DNA from: Lacicoccus halitifaciens
GTDB taxonomy: Bacteria > Bacillota > Bacilli > Staphylococcales > Salinicoccaceae
Direction of reading: 5' to 3'
Length of the DNA: 64,000 nucleotides
Assembly (NCBI RefSeq): GCF_040544485.1
Contig: NZ_JBDZDV010000007.1
Coordinates: 1 to 64,000 of the forward strand
The position numbers and the translations under genes are program-made. The notes beneath the pieces are model-generated. The model did not search any database, was not told the origin of the DNA, and saw only the letters and a program-made list of their open reading frames with translations. This document shows positions 53,804 to 62,469 of the stretch, one piece after another. How positions within the stretch are numbered: the stretch's first letter is position 1; each line of letters begins with the position of its first letter.

Positions 53804-54673
53804 CTACTCCACTATCAGTTCATCAGCTTTGGAGCCGTATATTTTCGTGACGACGCCCTGATCCAGTTCTTCCGGGACATCATTGAAGACGATCTCACCA
53901 GCGTTCAGTCCGATCATCCGGTCGGAATATTTCTTTGCGACATCGACCTGGTGGAGGTTCACGATGACCGTGATGCCGCGCTCGCGTGAGATGCGTTTCA
54001 AGTATTCCATGATGACCATGGATGCCTTCGGGTCGAGTGAAGCGATCGGTTCATCACATAGTATGATCTTTGGATCCTGGATCAGTGCCCTGGCGATGCC
54101 GACACGCTGTTTCTGACCGCCGGACAGTTCATCGCAGCGTTTATAGATATGGTCTTCGATGCCGAGTTCCGTGATGATTTCCAGTGCCTTCTCCTTTTCC
54201 TCCTCGGAATAAAGGGAGAATATCCCCTGCAGGCTGTTCTTGTAGCCGAGCAAGCCGTGCAGCACATTTTCGAATACGCTGAGACGGTCGACCAGGTTGT
54301 AGTGCTGGAAGATCATGCCGATATCCGTACGCATCTTCCGAAGGCCTCTGCCCTTGAGCTTTGTGATATTTTCATCACCGAAGATGATTTCGCCGCTGGT
54401 CGGTTCGATCATCCGGTTGATCGTGCGCAGCAATGTCGATTTGCCGGCACCTGAAGGTCCGATGATCGACAGGAGTTCGCCTTCCTTGATGTCGAAATTG
54501 ATGTTTTTCAGCACTTTCGTATCTTTCGTATAATTTTTGTACAGGTCTTTCACCTGCATGATGACCGGACGCTCGATGATCTTCTCTAAATGTGCTTCCT
54601 CCGGAAAATTGAATATGACGGGGTCGGCTTTCTTTTCTGTTACTTTGGAACGGCTTTTCAATTCGGTAGCCAC
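53804..54673 (-). CDS. phnC: Phosphonate ABC transporter ATPase
   Basis: The 289-residue protein has GPSGAGKSTLLRTINRMI (Walker A, residues ~72-89), LSGGQKQRVGIARALIQDPK and ILCDEPIASLDPKASMVIM. It powers phosphonate import. A ~40-residue N-terminal extension is unusual for PhnC. GTG at 54673 follows AGGAGG by 7 bp. A hairpin upstream (54691-54718) separates it from phnD. Confidence 0.92.
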   Translation of the reverse strand: MATELKSRSKVTEKKADPVIFNFPEEAHLEKIIERPVIMQVKDLYKNYTKDTKVLKNINFDIKEGELLSIIGPSGAGKSTLLRTINRMIEPTSGEIIFGDENITKLKGRGLRKMRTDIGMIFQHYNLVDRLSVFENVLHGLLGYKNSLQGIFSLYSEEEKEKALEIITELGIEDHIYKRCDELSGGQKQRVGIARALIQDPKIILCDEPIASLDPKASMVIMEYLKRISRERGITVIVNLHQVDVAKKYSDRMIGLNAGEIVFNDVPEELDQGVVTKIYGSKADELIVE

Positions 54674-54690
54674 TCATATTCCTCCTAATT

Positions 54691-54718
54691 AAAAGAAGGG
54701 AGTCATCTCCCTTCTTTT
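54691..54718 (-). terminator. Intra-operon hairpin between phnD and phnC
   Basis: A 12-bp stem AAAAGAAGGGAG / CTCCCTTCTTTT with a 4-nt loop; on the minus strand it ends in TTTT. It may lower transcription into phnC or stabilise the phnD message. Confidence 0.6.
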
Positions 54719-54734
54719 ATGAATTTCTTATAAA

Positions 54735-55802
54735 TTACTGGTTGAGTTCCCTGATCGGGTCGAACCATGCGTCTTCAACTTCAACGAATCTCTCATCCGC
54801 AGACTTCGTGAACAGTGCCGGTGCATCGGAATCTTCAGGAACGAAGATCTTCTCGTTGTTTGCGACTTCATCCGAAGTCATCGTTTCCCGCAGTGATGCA
54901 ACTTCTTCCTCGCTCAATGTGCCTGTGTTCATGATGAACGGTGCGTTCAGTACCGGAGTCGCGGAGATGATGCCGAATTCCTGTCCGCCCATGCTCTCGA
55001 ACGGCTGTGCAGCGTCTTCTTTCACCTGGTATGTTGCGCCTGCCGTATTTTCCTCGCCGTCGACCACTTCAACGTAGTTCTCGACACATGTATCACAGAA
55101 TGCTGCAAGGTCCGCCCTGCCGTTCAGCAGGTTCACTGCAGAACCCTGGTGCGTGTTGCCGAACATCACTTCATTGAAAAGTGTGCCGCTTTCAGCAAGA
55201 TCTTCTGCTTCGAGATCTGCATATTCTTCCTGCTCGCTGAAGTGTGCGACCAGTGTGGAAGATGGCACCCTGAACCCTGATGTGGATGAAGATGACACGA
55301 ATGAGAAGTTCTTACCTTCGAAGTTATCGAGGGAGTAGCCGCCTTCGCCGTCCGAATATTCCTCCATGTTTTCAGGAAGTGCCGCAAACCAGCTGTAGTA
55401 AAGTGCGTCTTCTTCAGTGCCTGACGGGCCTGACGGCACCACCAGCGGCTGTATCGCATCATTTCTGTCGTTTGCCTGTATGTAACCTTCCGCGCCTGTA
55501 AATGCTAAATCTGCGTTGTCATTGACGATGCTTTCGATTGCGATGGCATAATCCGTCGTCAGCTGATGTTCAACTTCACGTCCGGTCGCCTCTTCGATGA
55601 TCGCGCCCATTTCATCGCGTCCGTCTTCCAGTTCATTGCCGGATTCGTTCGGATACCATACGAGGACGATCGGGTCGTCGTTCGTCTCACCGCTGTCCGC
55701 GCCATCCGAGTTGCCTTCAGCGGAAGCATCCTCGCCTGAACCGTTGCCGCATGCTGCAAGGAAAACCGTTAAACCCAATAATAGGTATATTAAATTTCTC
55801 AT
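54735..55802 (-). CDS. phnD: Phosphonate ABC transporter substrate-binding lipoprotein
   Basis: The 355-residue lipoprotein (LAAC, Cys18, acidic linker) has the PhnD fold: VLVWYPNESGNELEDGRDEM, the phosphonate-binding segment FVSSSSTSGFRVPSS (about residues 175-190) and MFGNTHQGSAVNLL. It captures phosphonates outside the membrane. It lies 97 bp after the PHP gene, in a gap that contains a CTTAAC/GTTAAG inverted repeat, so it may have its own promoter. Confidence 0.93.
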   Translation of the reverse strand: MRNLIYLLLGLTVFLAACGNGSGEDASAEGNSDGADSGETNDDPIVLVWYPNESGNELEDGRDEMGAIIEEATGREVEHQLTTDYAIAIESIVNDNADLAFTGAEGYIQANDRNDAIQPLVVPSGPSGTEEDALYYSWFAALPENMEEYSDGEGGYSLDNFEGKNFSFVSSSSTSGFRVPSSTLVAHFSEQEEYADLEAEDLAESGTLFNEVMFGNTHQGSAVNLLNGRADLAAFCDTCVENYVEVVDGEENTAGATYQVKEDAAQPFESMGGQEFGIISATPVLNAPFIMNTGTLSEEEVASLRETMTSDEVANNEKIFVPEDSDAPALFTKSADERFVEVEDAWFDPIRELNQ

Positions 55803-55869
55803 GAATAGACTTGCTCCTTAGTGATTGATTTTTAATCCTTCTTCATTAAAAACGATATTCATTCACCCG

Positions 55870-55895
55870 TAAACACGATTTACCATCTCTTAACA
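55870..55895. promoter_or_regulatory. Inverted repeat upstream of phnD
   Basis: CTTAAC-ACAA-GTTAAG lies between the PHP gene and phnD. The TTAACA-like core resembles PhoP boxes of Bacillus, suggesting phosphate control; this is tentative. The positions are approximate. Confidence 0.35.
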
Positions 55896-55899
55896 CAAG

Positions 55900-56721
55900 T
55901 TAAGAATATCCCAACAATTGCCGTTCAAACCTTAACATTCCCGCGTCAACGCCGACGTCCACCGCCGTGCCGAAGCTGCCGTGGTAATCACTGCCGCCCG
56001 TGAGCGCGAGTCCATATCGATCCGCGATCTCCCTGATGCGCGCATGGTCATCTGCATCATGATCGGGATGGAGCAGTTCAATACCGTCGATCAGGCCGAT
56101 GTTCTCTTCGATGAAATCGTAGCTGTCCATCTGGCCGGGATGTGCGATGACGGCGAGTCCCCCGTCCGCCCTGATTGCATGGAGCGCATCCCGCGCATCG
56201 ATGTACTCGATGTCCCCGGATGCAGGTCCCTCCCCTTTGAAAAGGGATTTGTACAGATGCTGGTAGGCGCCGGATTCATAATCGTTGTCCGTCAGATACT
56301 GCATGATGTGCTGTTTGTAGATCACGCGGGACGGCTTTGCGGTTTCTGCGATCGTCTCCGCGTCCACTTTGCAGCCTGCTCTGTTGATGCGTTCGATCTG
56401 CCAGAGTGAATGTTTATGGCGCCGCGCAAGCAGCGGTCCCGTCAGTTCCTTGATGTTCAGGGCATCAGGGTCATAGCTGTAGCCGAGCACATGGATTTTC
56501 CTGCCGCGTTTGAAGTCATAGGCGGAGATTTCAATGCCGGGAATCAACCTGATGCCCGCTGCCTCTGCCGCCGGCAGTGCTGCCTCATACGTTCCGGTGA
56601 TGTCATGATCGACGAAGCTGAGTGTGGTGACACCCGCCCGGCGCGCTTTCTCAATCACCGCCTCCAGGCTGTCTGCACCGTCCGAATGATTGCTGTGCAC
56701 ATGAAGATCGACACGCATCAT
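55900..56721 (-). CDS. PHP-domain phosphoesterase (likely PhnPP-type phosphoribosyl cyclic phosphodiesterase)
   Basis: The 273-residue protein has the PHP metal motifs DLHVHSNHSDGADS (residues ~4-17), FVDHDIT, VIAHPG and GGSDYHG. A PHP enzyme of phn operons in other bacteria (Eggerthella) converts 5-phosphoribosyl 1,2-cyclic phosphate to ribose 5-phosphate and phosphate (EC 3.1.4.57), replacing PhnP. Here phnP and phnN are absent and this gene overlaps phnL by 4 bp (ATGA), so that role is likely. General nucleoside bisphosphatase activity is an alternative. Confidence 0.75.
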   Translation of the reverse strand: MMRVDLHVHSNHSDGADSLEAVIEKARRAGVTTLSFVDHDITGTYEAALPAAEAAGIRLIPGIEISAYDFKRGRKIHVLGYSYDPDALNIKELTGPLLARRHKHSLWQIERINRAGCKVDAETIAETAKPSRVIYKQHIMQYLTDNDYESGAYQHLYKSLFKGEGPASGDIEYIDARDALHAIRADGGLAVIAHPGQMDSYDFIEENIGLIDGIELLHPDHDADDHARIREIADRYGLALTGGSDYHGSFGTAVDVGVDAGMLRFERQLLGYS

Positions 56722-57413
56722 ACCGTCTCCTTCACTGCACGCGCGGACATGTCATACACTTTGTCACACAGACCTTCCATGAATTCAAGGTCGTGGAAGA
56801 TCCCGATCAGCGTCGTGCCGCTGTCCTTCAATTTAGAGATGGACTCCCGCACCTTAAGCTTCGATGCCTGATCGAGTGAGGCTGTCGGTTCATCAAGCAA
56901 TAAAAGCCTCGGTGCCTTGACGACTGCACATGCGATATTCAGCCTGAGCTTCTCGCCGCCTGAGAAAGTGTTCGGATAGTTGTGCCATAATGCCTCGGGC
57001 AGGTCGAAATGGCGGAGCGTCTCCTCGGCGGTCACTTCCGCCGTCACCCGGTCCACGCCCATCTCAAGCAGTGACAATACGACAAGCTCAAAAGAGGTCG
57101 TCCTCGGCATCACTTTCAAAAACTGGGATACATAGCCGATTTCAGTCTTCCTGAGCCTGATCAGATCATGATCCGGGATTTCATGCAGGTTCACAGTGCC
57201 GAAGCGCTCGGAATCATAGAGGATCTGCCCTTCATTCGGTTTGTAAGTGCCGTAAATACTTTTCAACACCGTCGACTTGCCGCTGCCGCTCTTCCCGACG
57301 ATGCCCAGGAATTCACCCTTTTCAACATTAAAGGAGATGCCTGAGACCGCCTTGCGCGTCTGATTCAAATGATGGGTCGTAAACGATTTGCCGAAATTTT
57401 CAACTGTTAACAT
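56718..57413 (-). CDS. phnL: C-P lyase subunit PhnL (ABC ATPase-like)
   Basis: The 231-residue protein has the ABC motifs GKSGSGKSTVLKSIYG (residues ~38-53), FSGGEKLRLNIACA and LLLLDEPTASLD, and the PhnL-type start TVENFGKSFTTHHLNQ. With PhnG, PhnH and PhnI it transfers the phosphonate onto ribose 5-phosphate or triphosphate. It lies 5 bp after phnM and overlaps the PHP gene. It is not a membrane transporter. Confidence 0.93.
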   Translation of the reverse strand: MLTVENFGKSFTTHHLNQTRKAVSGISFNVEKGEFLGIVGKSGSGKSTVLKSIYGTYKPNEGQILYDSERFGTVNLHEIPDHDLIRLRKTEIGYVSQFLKVMPRTTSFELVVLSLLEMGVDRVTAEVTAEETLRHFDLPEALWHNYPNTFSGGEKLRLNIACAVVKAPRLLLLDEPTASLDQASKLKVRESISKLKDSGTTLIGIFHDLEFMEGLCDKVYDMSARAVKETV

Positions 57414-57417
57414 TCTC

Positions 57418-58602
57418 TCACTCCACTCTGTAATGATAGCGGCTCACGGTGAAGCCGTTGACGATGCATTCCGTGATCATAGGGTAGTCATCATCCATCT
57501 GGATGACGTTGATGTCCGCCTTTTTTCCGATTTGGATCGAGCCGATTTCATCGTCCATATTGACCGCTTTTGCCGGGTTGACGGTGATCAGTTTTACCGC
57601 TTCCGCGAGCGGCACGCCGTACTGCTGGTGCAGCTGGAAAACGCCGTGCAGCATCGATGCAGGATAATAGTCGCTGCATAGAATCGATATACAGCCCGCT
57701 TCAATGGCTTCACGCGCATTCAGATTGCCGGAATGTGAGCCGCCGAGCATGATGTTCGGTGCACCGGCGAGCGTATGCATTTCCCCGCCGTGGGCATATT
57801 TTGCGACATCCATGTATATCGGGAATTCACTGATCGTCGTGCCGAGCTTTTTGGCAAGATCGATCTTCTCCGTCGAATCATCGTCATGCGAGGCGACGGC
57901 GATCCCCCTGCTGATGGCAAGATCCGCAAGTTCCTTCATATCTTCAAATGATAATGTATCGTGGCTCTGCTTCTGTTCCATCACCTGGACGATCTGGGCG
58001 TCGGATAAGTCCTGATAGCCCTTCATCGTCTTCAGGTACATTTCAATATCCCGGTACTGCCCCTGGCCCGGCGTGTGGTCCATAAAACTGAGCAGATGCA
58101 CGCGGTCTTTTTCAATATGCTCCCGAATCATCGGGACCTGTTCGACCGAATCGATTTCAAAACGCGCATGCAGGCGGTGCCTGATCAGCCTCTTCTCATT
58201 GTGGGTCTGATCGATCGCCCGGATGAGTTTATCCACATTCTCCGGCGAACGGACCGGCTTATGACCGAACATGTCCTTCTTATAAATCGACAGTGAATGG
58301 AAGATCGTCGAGATGCCGTGTGAACTCAAAATCCGTTCGGACTCGCGTATCCCGAGGTGGACGTCCATCATGGACGTCGGGCGCGGGGCGACGATGCCCT
58401 CTATATAATCTGAATGGATATCGATGAAGCCCGGGGTGATGTAGCCGCCCTTCGCATCGATGACCGAGTCTGCATCTTTGACATAATGCCCCGCCTCAGC
58501 TGCAGGCAGTATATCTATGATCACGTCCTTGTCGATGACAACCGCACCATGCTCAAGCATTTCATCTTCCAAAATGATGTTTCCGTTTATGATTACTTTC
58601 AA
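57418..58602 (-). CDS. phnM: Alpha-D-ribose 1-methylphosphonate 5-triphosphate diphosphatase
   Basis: The 394-residue amidohydrolase has FIDIHSDYIEGIVAPRPTS (residues ~58-76), a His/Asp metal set, LHARFEI, FMDHTPGQGQ and SHDDDST. It removes pyrophosphate from the ribosyl phosphonate triphosphate before C-P cleavage. It follows phnK by 11 bp and precedes phnL, an order (K-M-L) that differs from the E. coli K-L-M. Confidence 0.93.
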   Translation of the reverse strand: MKVIINGNIILEDEMLEHGAVVIDKDVIIDILPAAEAGHYVKDADSVIDAKGGYITPGFIDIHSDYIEGIVAPRPTSMMDVHLGIRESERILSSHGISTIFHSLSIYKKDMFGHKPVRSPENVDKLIRAIDQTHNEKRLIRHRLHARFEIDSVEQVPMIREHIEKDRVHLLSFMDHTPGQGQYRDIEMYLKTMKGYQDLSDAQIVQVMEQKQSHDTLSFEDMKELADLAISRGIAVASHDDDSTEKIDLAKKLGTTISEFPIYMDVAKYAHGGEMHTLAGAPNIMLGGSHSGNLNAREAIEAGCISILCSDYYPASMLHGVFQLHQQYGVPLAEAVKLITVNPAKAVNMDDEIGSIQIGKKADINVIQMDDDYPMITECIVNGFTVSRYHYRVE

Positions 58603-58613
58603 AATGGTTCCTC

Positions 58614-59453
58614 CTAAAGAATCGAATAGACAAGCTGCTGTGTGTATTCGTGCTGCGGGTCTTCCAAAATCTGATCGGTGATGCCGCTTTCGATGACTTC
58701 ACCGTTCAAAAGCACCATCGTCCTGTCGCACAGCATCCGGATGATGGCGAGGTCATGGGAGACGACGATCATGCTGACGCCCATCTCCCTTTGGATCTCC
58801 TTGATCAGTTCAAGCACATCCGCCTGTACCGACAAGTCAAGACCCGTCGTCACTTCATCGAGGAGCAATATCGGCGGATAGTTGGACAGCGCTTTTGCGA
58901 TCTGCACCCGCTGCTGCATGCCGCCCGAGAAGTTTTTGGGCGCTTCAAACTTCCTCGATAACGGGATGTTCACTTTTTCAAGGAACATATCACCGCGCGC
59001 CGTCATTTCACCGACGTTCCTGCTGCCGCCCGCAATCAATTTCTCAGCGATGTTCGTCATCGACGAGAAGTTGATCTTCAGACCGTGCAGCGGGTTCTGA
59101 TAGACCATGCCGAGCTGCTCGTTGCGGATTTCGCGTTTCTTCTGGGATGATACGTCAAAGACGTTTTCAGCGCCGTTTTCATAGGAGCGCAAGTAGTAGT
59201 CCCCCGATGTATTCTCCTGATCGAAGTACATCATCTTCATCAGCGTACTCTTGCCGCTGCCGGATTCGCCCACGATGCCGAGTATTTCACCTTCATGCAG
59301 GTCGAATGAGATGTCGCGGACCGCATGGACGGTGCCGCAGTCGGGGCATATGTTGCCGTTCAATATGGATGTGTCCTCCCGGCAGGCCTCACAGCCCTCA
59401 CCGAAACGTTTTGACACGTCGCGGATGGACATCACGATATCATTAGTTGACAT
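58614..59453 (-). CDS. phnK: C-P lyase subunit PhnK (ABC ATPase-like) with zinc-ribbon insertion
   Basis: The 279-residue protein has GESGSGKSTLMKMMY (Walker A), FSGGMQQRVQIAKAL and ILLLDEVTTGLDLS. Near the N-terminus a CEAC...CPDC insertion (about residues 21-40) could bind zinc. PhnK docks on the PhnGHIJ core in E. coli and may couple ATP hydrolysis to C-P lyase turnover. It overlaps phnJ by 11 bp. Confidence 0.93.
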   Translation of the reverse strand: MSTNDIVMSIRDVSKRFGEGCEACREDTSILNGNICPDCGTVHAVRDISFDLHEGEILGIVGESGSGKSTLMKMMYFDQENTSGDYYLRSYENGAENVFDVSSQKKREIRNEQLGMVYQNPLHGLKINFSSMTNIAEKLIAGGSRNVGEMTARGDMFLEKVNIPLSRKFEAPKNFSGGMQQRVQIAKALSNYPPILLLDEVTTGLDLSVQADVLELIKEIQREMGVSMIVVSHDLAIIRMLCDRTMVLLNGEVIESGITDQILEDPQHEYTQQLVYSIL

Positions 59454-60288
59454 GCTCTTCCTCCTTGTTCAACTGCTCAAGCATATAGCTTGTATCATTT
59501 GTGACATAATATTTTTCGCCTGTATCCGGATCGATGAGCTCATCCATGAAGACGCCGCTCGCACCGGACTCGCGGCAGACTTTATCTGAAAAGTCCTCGA
59601 TTTCAAACGGATGGTCGTCGAATGCAAGGGATGCCACATGCGTATGCGGCGGCACAGCATAAATCTTCTTCTCACGGCCTGCCCCGAGCAGTATCAATCC
59701 TTCGTTGTCGTTCATCTTCGGGTTGTCGAACCTCGGGATCGGACTCGGCGCCATGACATATCGTCCGTTCACGAGCACCGGATAGTCCGCATCATCCGTG
59801 ACATGGCCGTACTTCATGATCTGTTCGAACATCTTGATCCATGCACCACTGTATTCCTTGTCGCCGTGCAGCGCCTTCGTCACGCGTTCCGACGGCTCGA
59901 CCGCCCGGAGCGGTTCCGGCATCGGCACCTGCAGCACGAGTATCTGCGACGGGTGGAGCGGCACTTCGGGAATCCTGTGGCGTGACTGGACCAGTGTCGC
60001 CTCATTCATATCTATCGTCTCTTCGACGCCGGTGGTGTCCTGGATCAGCTTCCTGATGTTGACCGCGTTCACCGATTCATCGGACCCCTGGTCAATCACC
60101 TTGATGATATCCTCCCGCCCGATGAGCGAGAGCGTCAGCTGCAGTCCGCCGGTGCCCCAGCCGCGTGCGATCGGCAGCTCCCTTGATGCGAACGGCACCT
60201 GGTAGCCCGGTATCGCGATCGCCTTCAATGTTTTGCGGCGGATCTCCTTTTTAGAATGTTCATCGAGAAATGCAAAATTTTGAACCAT
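59443..60288 (-). CDS. phnJ: PhnJ homologue lacking three of four conserved cysteines
   Basis: The 281-residue protein aligns end to end with PhnJ, the radical-SAM subunit that cleaves the C-P bond. The glycyl position is kept in AIPGYQVPF (Gly28). In E. coli three cysteines (241, 244, 266) hold the 4Fe-4S cluster, and Cys272 is the thiyl-radical site. At the matching positions here I read Cys238, Ser241, Thr263 and Met269. The frame is intact and the surrounding residues (GAGREKKIYAVPPHTHV, NDTSYM) are well conserved, so this is not a frameshift. The cluster should not form by the usual ligands. It overlaps phnI (TAATG) and phnK. Confidence 0.9.
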   Translation of the reverse strand: MVQNFAFLDEHSKKEIRRKTLKAIAIPGYQVPFASRELPIARGWGTGGLQLTLSLIGREDIIKVIDQGSDESVNAVNIRKLIQDTTGVEETIDMNEATLVQSRHRIPEVPLHPSQILVLQVPMPEPLRAVEPSERVTKALHGDKEYSGAWIKMFEQIMKYGHVTDDADYPVLVNGRYVMAPSPIPRFDNPKMNDNEGLILLGAGREKKIYAVPPHTHVASLAFDDHPFEIEDFSDKVCRESGASGVFMDELIDPDTGEKYYVTNDTSYMLEQLNKEEEHVN

Positions 60289-61373
60289 TATTCCGACTTC
60301 CTTCCCGACTGCCTCATGCGGTCCAGCTTCGACTGGAACGTCACGTAATGCGGCAGCTTCAAATGTGAAATAAAACCCGTCGATTCGACTGAATCGATAT
60401 GGTACAGCACGAATTCATCATCCGTCGTCGGTGCATTCTCCACCGGGTGCGACAGGCTGTAATCAAGCACGCTCATCGCGATCGCCTTCGTCTCATTCTG
60501 TCCGAATGTCAGACCATAGCCGATGTTGAACGTCATCTCCGACTGATGGTCCTCTTTATCCGAGCTTTCTTTTTCATCCGGCAGGAAAGCATCGATTTCG
60601 GTGAGTTCGATGTCCCCGATGAAATATTCCTCCCCGTCCATGTCTTCGATATGAACCGGCTGATCCCCAACGCGGCATTCGCCGATGTTTGGATGCGTCG
60701 AGAAGCCGTAGCCCCTGATCTCAGCGTAGCCGAGCGAAGTGACCGCACCGGTCTGGCCGCGTGTGAGCGACTGCAGCCGTTCACTCCTCGATGAAGGATA
60801 CTCTATCGACTTCTTCGTGATGTCGTCCGGCAGTGTGTCATCGATTTCCGGTTTCGAATAAAGGCCTTCCGCCTCCAGGTAGTCGATGACTTTCGGCAGT
60901 GCATCAAGCTTATAGTCGTATTCAATTTCTTCCTCGCCTTCATCCGTCACATAGTCCGCAAGCGTCTGCAGCCCGAGGAGCGCATCATCCAGCAGGCGGT
61001 GGGTGTAGTCCGGGGAAGCGCCGAGTATCTGGCCGCCCGGTATATCCTTGAAGCTCGCAGAAACGCGCCTTTTGACGAACATTTCCCGTGTATTGGTCAC
61101 AGTTGAGTAATATAATCTCGGCAGTGTCGAGCGGTGGGCACGCATCAGGAAGACCGCTTCCTCCATGTTCCCTTCCGCCTGCTTGATTGCGAGCGCGCAC
61201 AGATCCCTGTCGTAAAAGCTCGCTTCCGACATCACCTGGTTGATGAGCTGGCGCATGTTCGTCTTGATGCTTTCAACCTCGATATCCTGCCCTTCCCTGA
61301 AGCGCCTGGATTTGTACATTTCAACGGATTTTTCAATGGCCTCTTTTCCGCCTTTTACAGCAACGTAACCCAT
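60288..61373 (-). CDS. phnI: C-P lyase subunit PhnI
   Basis: The 361-residue protein matches PhnI: GYVAVKGGKEAIEKS at the start, FKDIPGGQILGASPDYTHR in the middle, and SHLKLPHYVTFQ at the end (about residues 338-349), whose two histidines correspond to the zinc site near the PhnI-PhnJ interface. PhnI is the nucleosidase-like subunit in ribosyl phosphonate formation. It abuts phnH (TAAATG) and overlaps phnJ. Confidence 0.94.
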   Translation of the reverse strand: MGYVAVKGGKEAIEKSVEMYKSRRFREGQDIEVESIKTNMRQLINQVMSEASFYDRDLCALAIKQAEGNMEEAVFLMRAHRSTLPRLYYSTVTNTREMFVKRRVSASFKDIPGGQILGASPDYTHRLLDDALLGLQTLADYVTDEGEEEIEYDYKLDALPKVIDYLEAEGLYSKPEIDDTLPDDITKKSIEYPSSRSERLQSLTRGQTGAVTSLGYAEIRGYGFSTHPNIGECRVGDQPVHIEDMDGEEYFIGDIELTEIDAFLPDEKESSDKEDHQSEMTFNIGYGLTFGQNETKAIAMSVLDYSLSHPVENAPTTDDEFVLYHIDSVESTGFISHLKLPHYVTFQSKLDRMRQSGRKSE

Positions 61374-61934
61374 TTATATCACCTCGATTTTCGTAGTTCT
61401 TGGTATTGCCATCATATTGTTCGCACCATCTGCAATTATCATGTCCACGCCGAGCGGGTATTCTTTGCATTTTTCATTTCTGAGTCCGATCCAACGGGGT
61501 TCCAGTGAAATATTGATGATTGTTTCTTCCTTTATGCCCGGCCCCGTCAGGCGGTACCCGCTGCCTTCGTGCAGAGAGTCTGCTTCGATGATCACCGTGG
61601 CCGATTTTTCAGGTGAAGCGAGCGTCCCTGCCGCCGCCTCTTCAAAAATCCGGGCTTCCAGATCTTTCTCCTTCACAATCAGGTAATCCGAGTGTTCAAT
61701 GTCCGCACCCTGTTCGCTCCCCGTCAGAAGGGAGATCTCCTGGCCGTCGCTCTTGAATGTCGTATGGAACGTCACTTCGTTGTCGAGCAGCGTCACCGCT
61801 GTCATCAGCACCCCGTCGCCGAATGTGCTGTAGTTATCCATGTTCTCCATCGTTGCGGCAATTTTGCCCGGGTAGCTGAATATGTCGACGAGTGTCCTGT
61901 AATGTTTCTGTGTCTGATGAATCTGTGTATTCAA
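61374..61934 (-). CDS. phnH: C-P lyase subunit PhnH
   Basis: The 186-residue protein fits PhnH, with HKHYRTLVDIFSYPGK-like start (residues ~6-22: TQKHYRTLVDIFSYPGK) and the final PLGVDMIIADGANNMMAIPRTTK. It is a scaffold of the PhnGHIJ core complex. It lies 11 bp after phnG and directly before phnI. Confidence 0.93.
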   Translation of the reverse strand: MNTQIHQTQKHYRTLVDIFSYPGKIAATMENMDNYSTFGDGVLMTAVTLLDNEVTFHTTFKSDGQEISLLTGSEQGADIEHSDYLIVKEKDLEARIFEEAAAGTLASPEKSATVIIEADSLHEGSGYRLTGPGIKEETIINISLEPRWIGLRNEKCKEYPLGVDMIIADGANNMMAIPRTTKIEVI

Positions 61935-61945
61935 TTGACTGCCTC

Positions 61946-62365
61946 CTAATCGTTCATCATGTCGAAATTCACTTTGGTCCGTAGAATTTCCTGTGTTTTT
62001 TTATGGACCGCTTCCGCTTCCCGGTCTTCCAGGTCACTTAAGATGTTGTTCAATGTATAGGTGAATTGATCCGTCTTGAAGCACAGATCGATGAATGCGA
62101 GCGCGGTGCTGAGTTCCGGTTCGTCACCTTTGACGACACCGAGTCCGATTTCCTTCCCGTGTCTGAGCTTCGTTTCAGTGACCCGCACTTCACCGAGGTA
62201 GAACAATGAATTCTGTGCATGTTCGCGCACCTTGATCATCGTGAGTCCCTCCACCGGGCCCGAGACCGTGGTATATTCCATCTGATCTTTATGTAAGGCG
62301 TAAAATTCCGCCGCTTCTTTTTTTCCGTAACGGATAAATAAGGTTGTCCATTTTTTCTTGTTCAT
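61946..62365 (-). CDS. phnG: C-P lyase subunit PhnG
   Basis: The 139-residue protein matches PhnG: GPVEGLTMIKVREHAQNSLF (~residues 35-54) and LGEVRVTETKLRHGKEIGLG. It starts the operon; GGAGG lies 8 bp before the ATG at 62365. The open frame continues upstream through the hairpin at 62474-62513, but that region has no ribosome binding site and is leader DNA. Confidence 0.93.
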   Translation of the reverse strand: MNKKKWTTLFIRYGKKEAAEFYALHKDQMEYTTVSGPVEGLTMIKVREHAQNSLFYLGEVRVTETKLRHGKEIGLGVVKGDEPELSTALAFIDLCFKTDQFTYTLNNILSDLEDREAEAVHKKTQEILRTKVNFDMMND

Positions 62366-62415
62366 GTCATCCGCCTCCCTCATGAATAATGCTAACTTGT
62401 TGCCAAGCTGAAAAC

Positions 62416-62441
62416 ATTTAAGAGTCTGTAAAGTATGTAAA
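62416..62441 (-). promoter_or_regulatory. TTTACA-type repeats upstream of phnG (candidate PhoP boxes)
   Basis: On the minus strand TTTACA (62436-62441), TTTACA (62427-62432) and TTAAAT (62416-62421) lie in a row, 9 and 11 bp apart, about 55 bp before phnG. Bacillus PhoP binds similar TTAACA-type repeats about 11 bp apart. A weak -10-like CATTAT lies downstream near 62384. Assignment is tentative. Confidence 0.4.
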
Positions 62442-62469
62442 GACTGGAATACAATCAGCGGATAACATG

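Noticed and set aside
59443..60288. phnJ as a pseudogene
   Set aside because: The frame is complete, the overlaps with phnI and phnK are intact, and conservation outside the cysteines is high.
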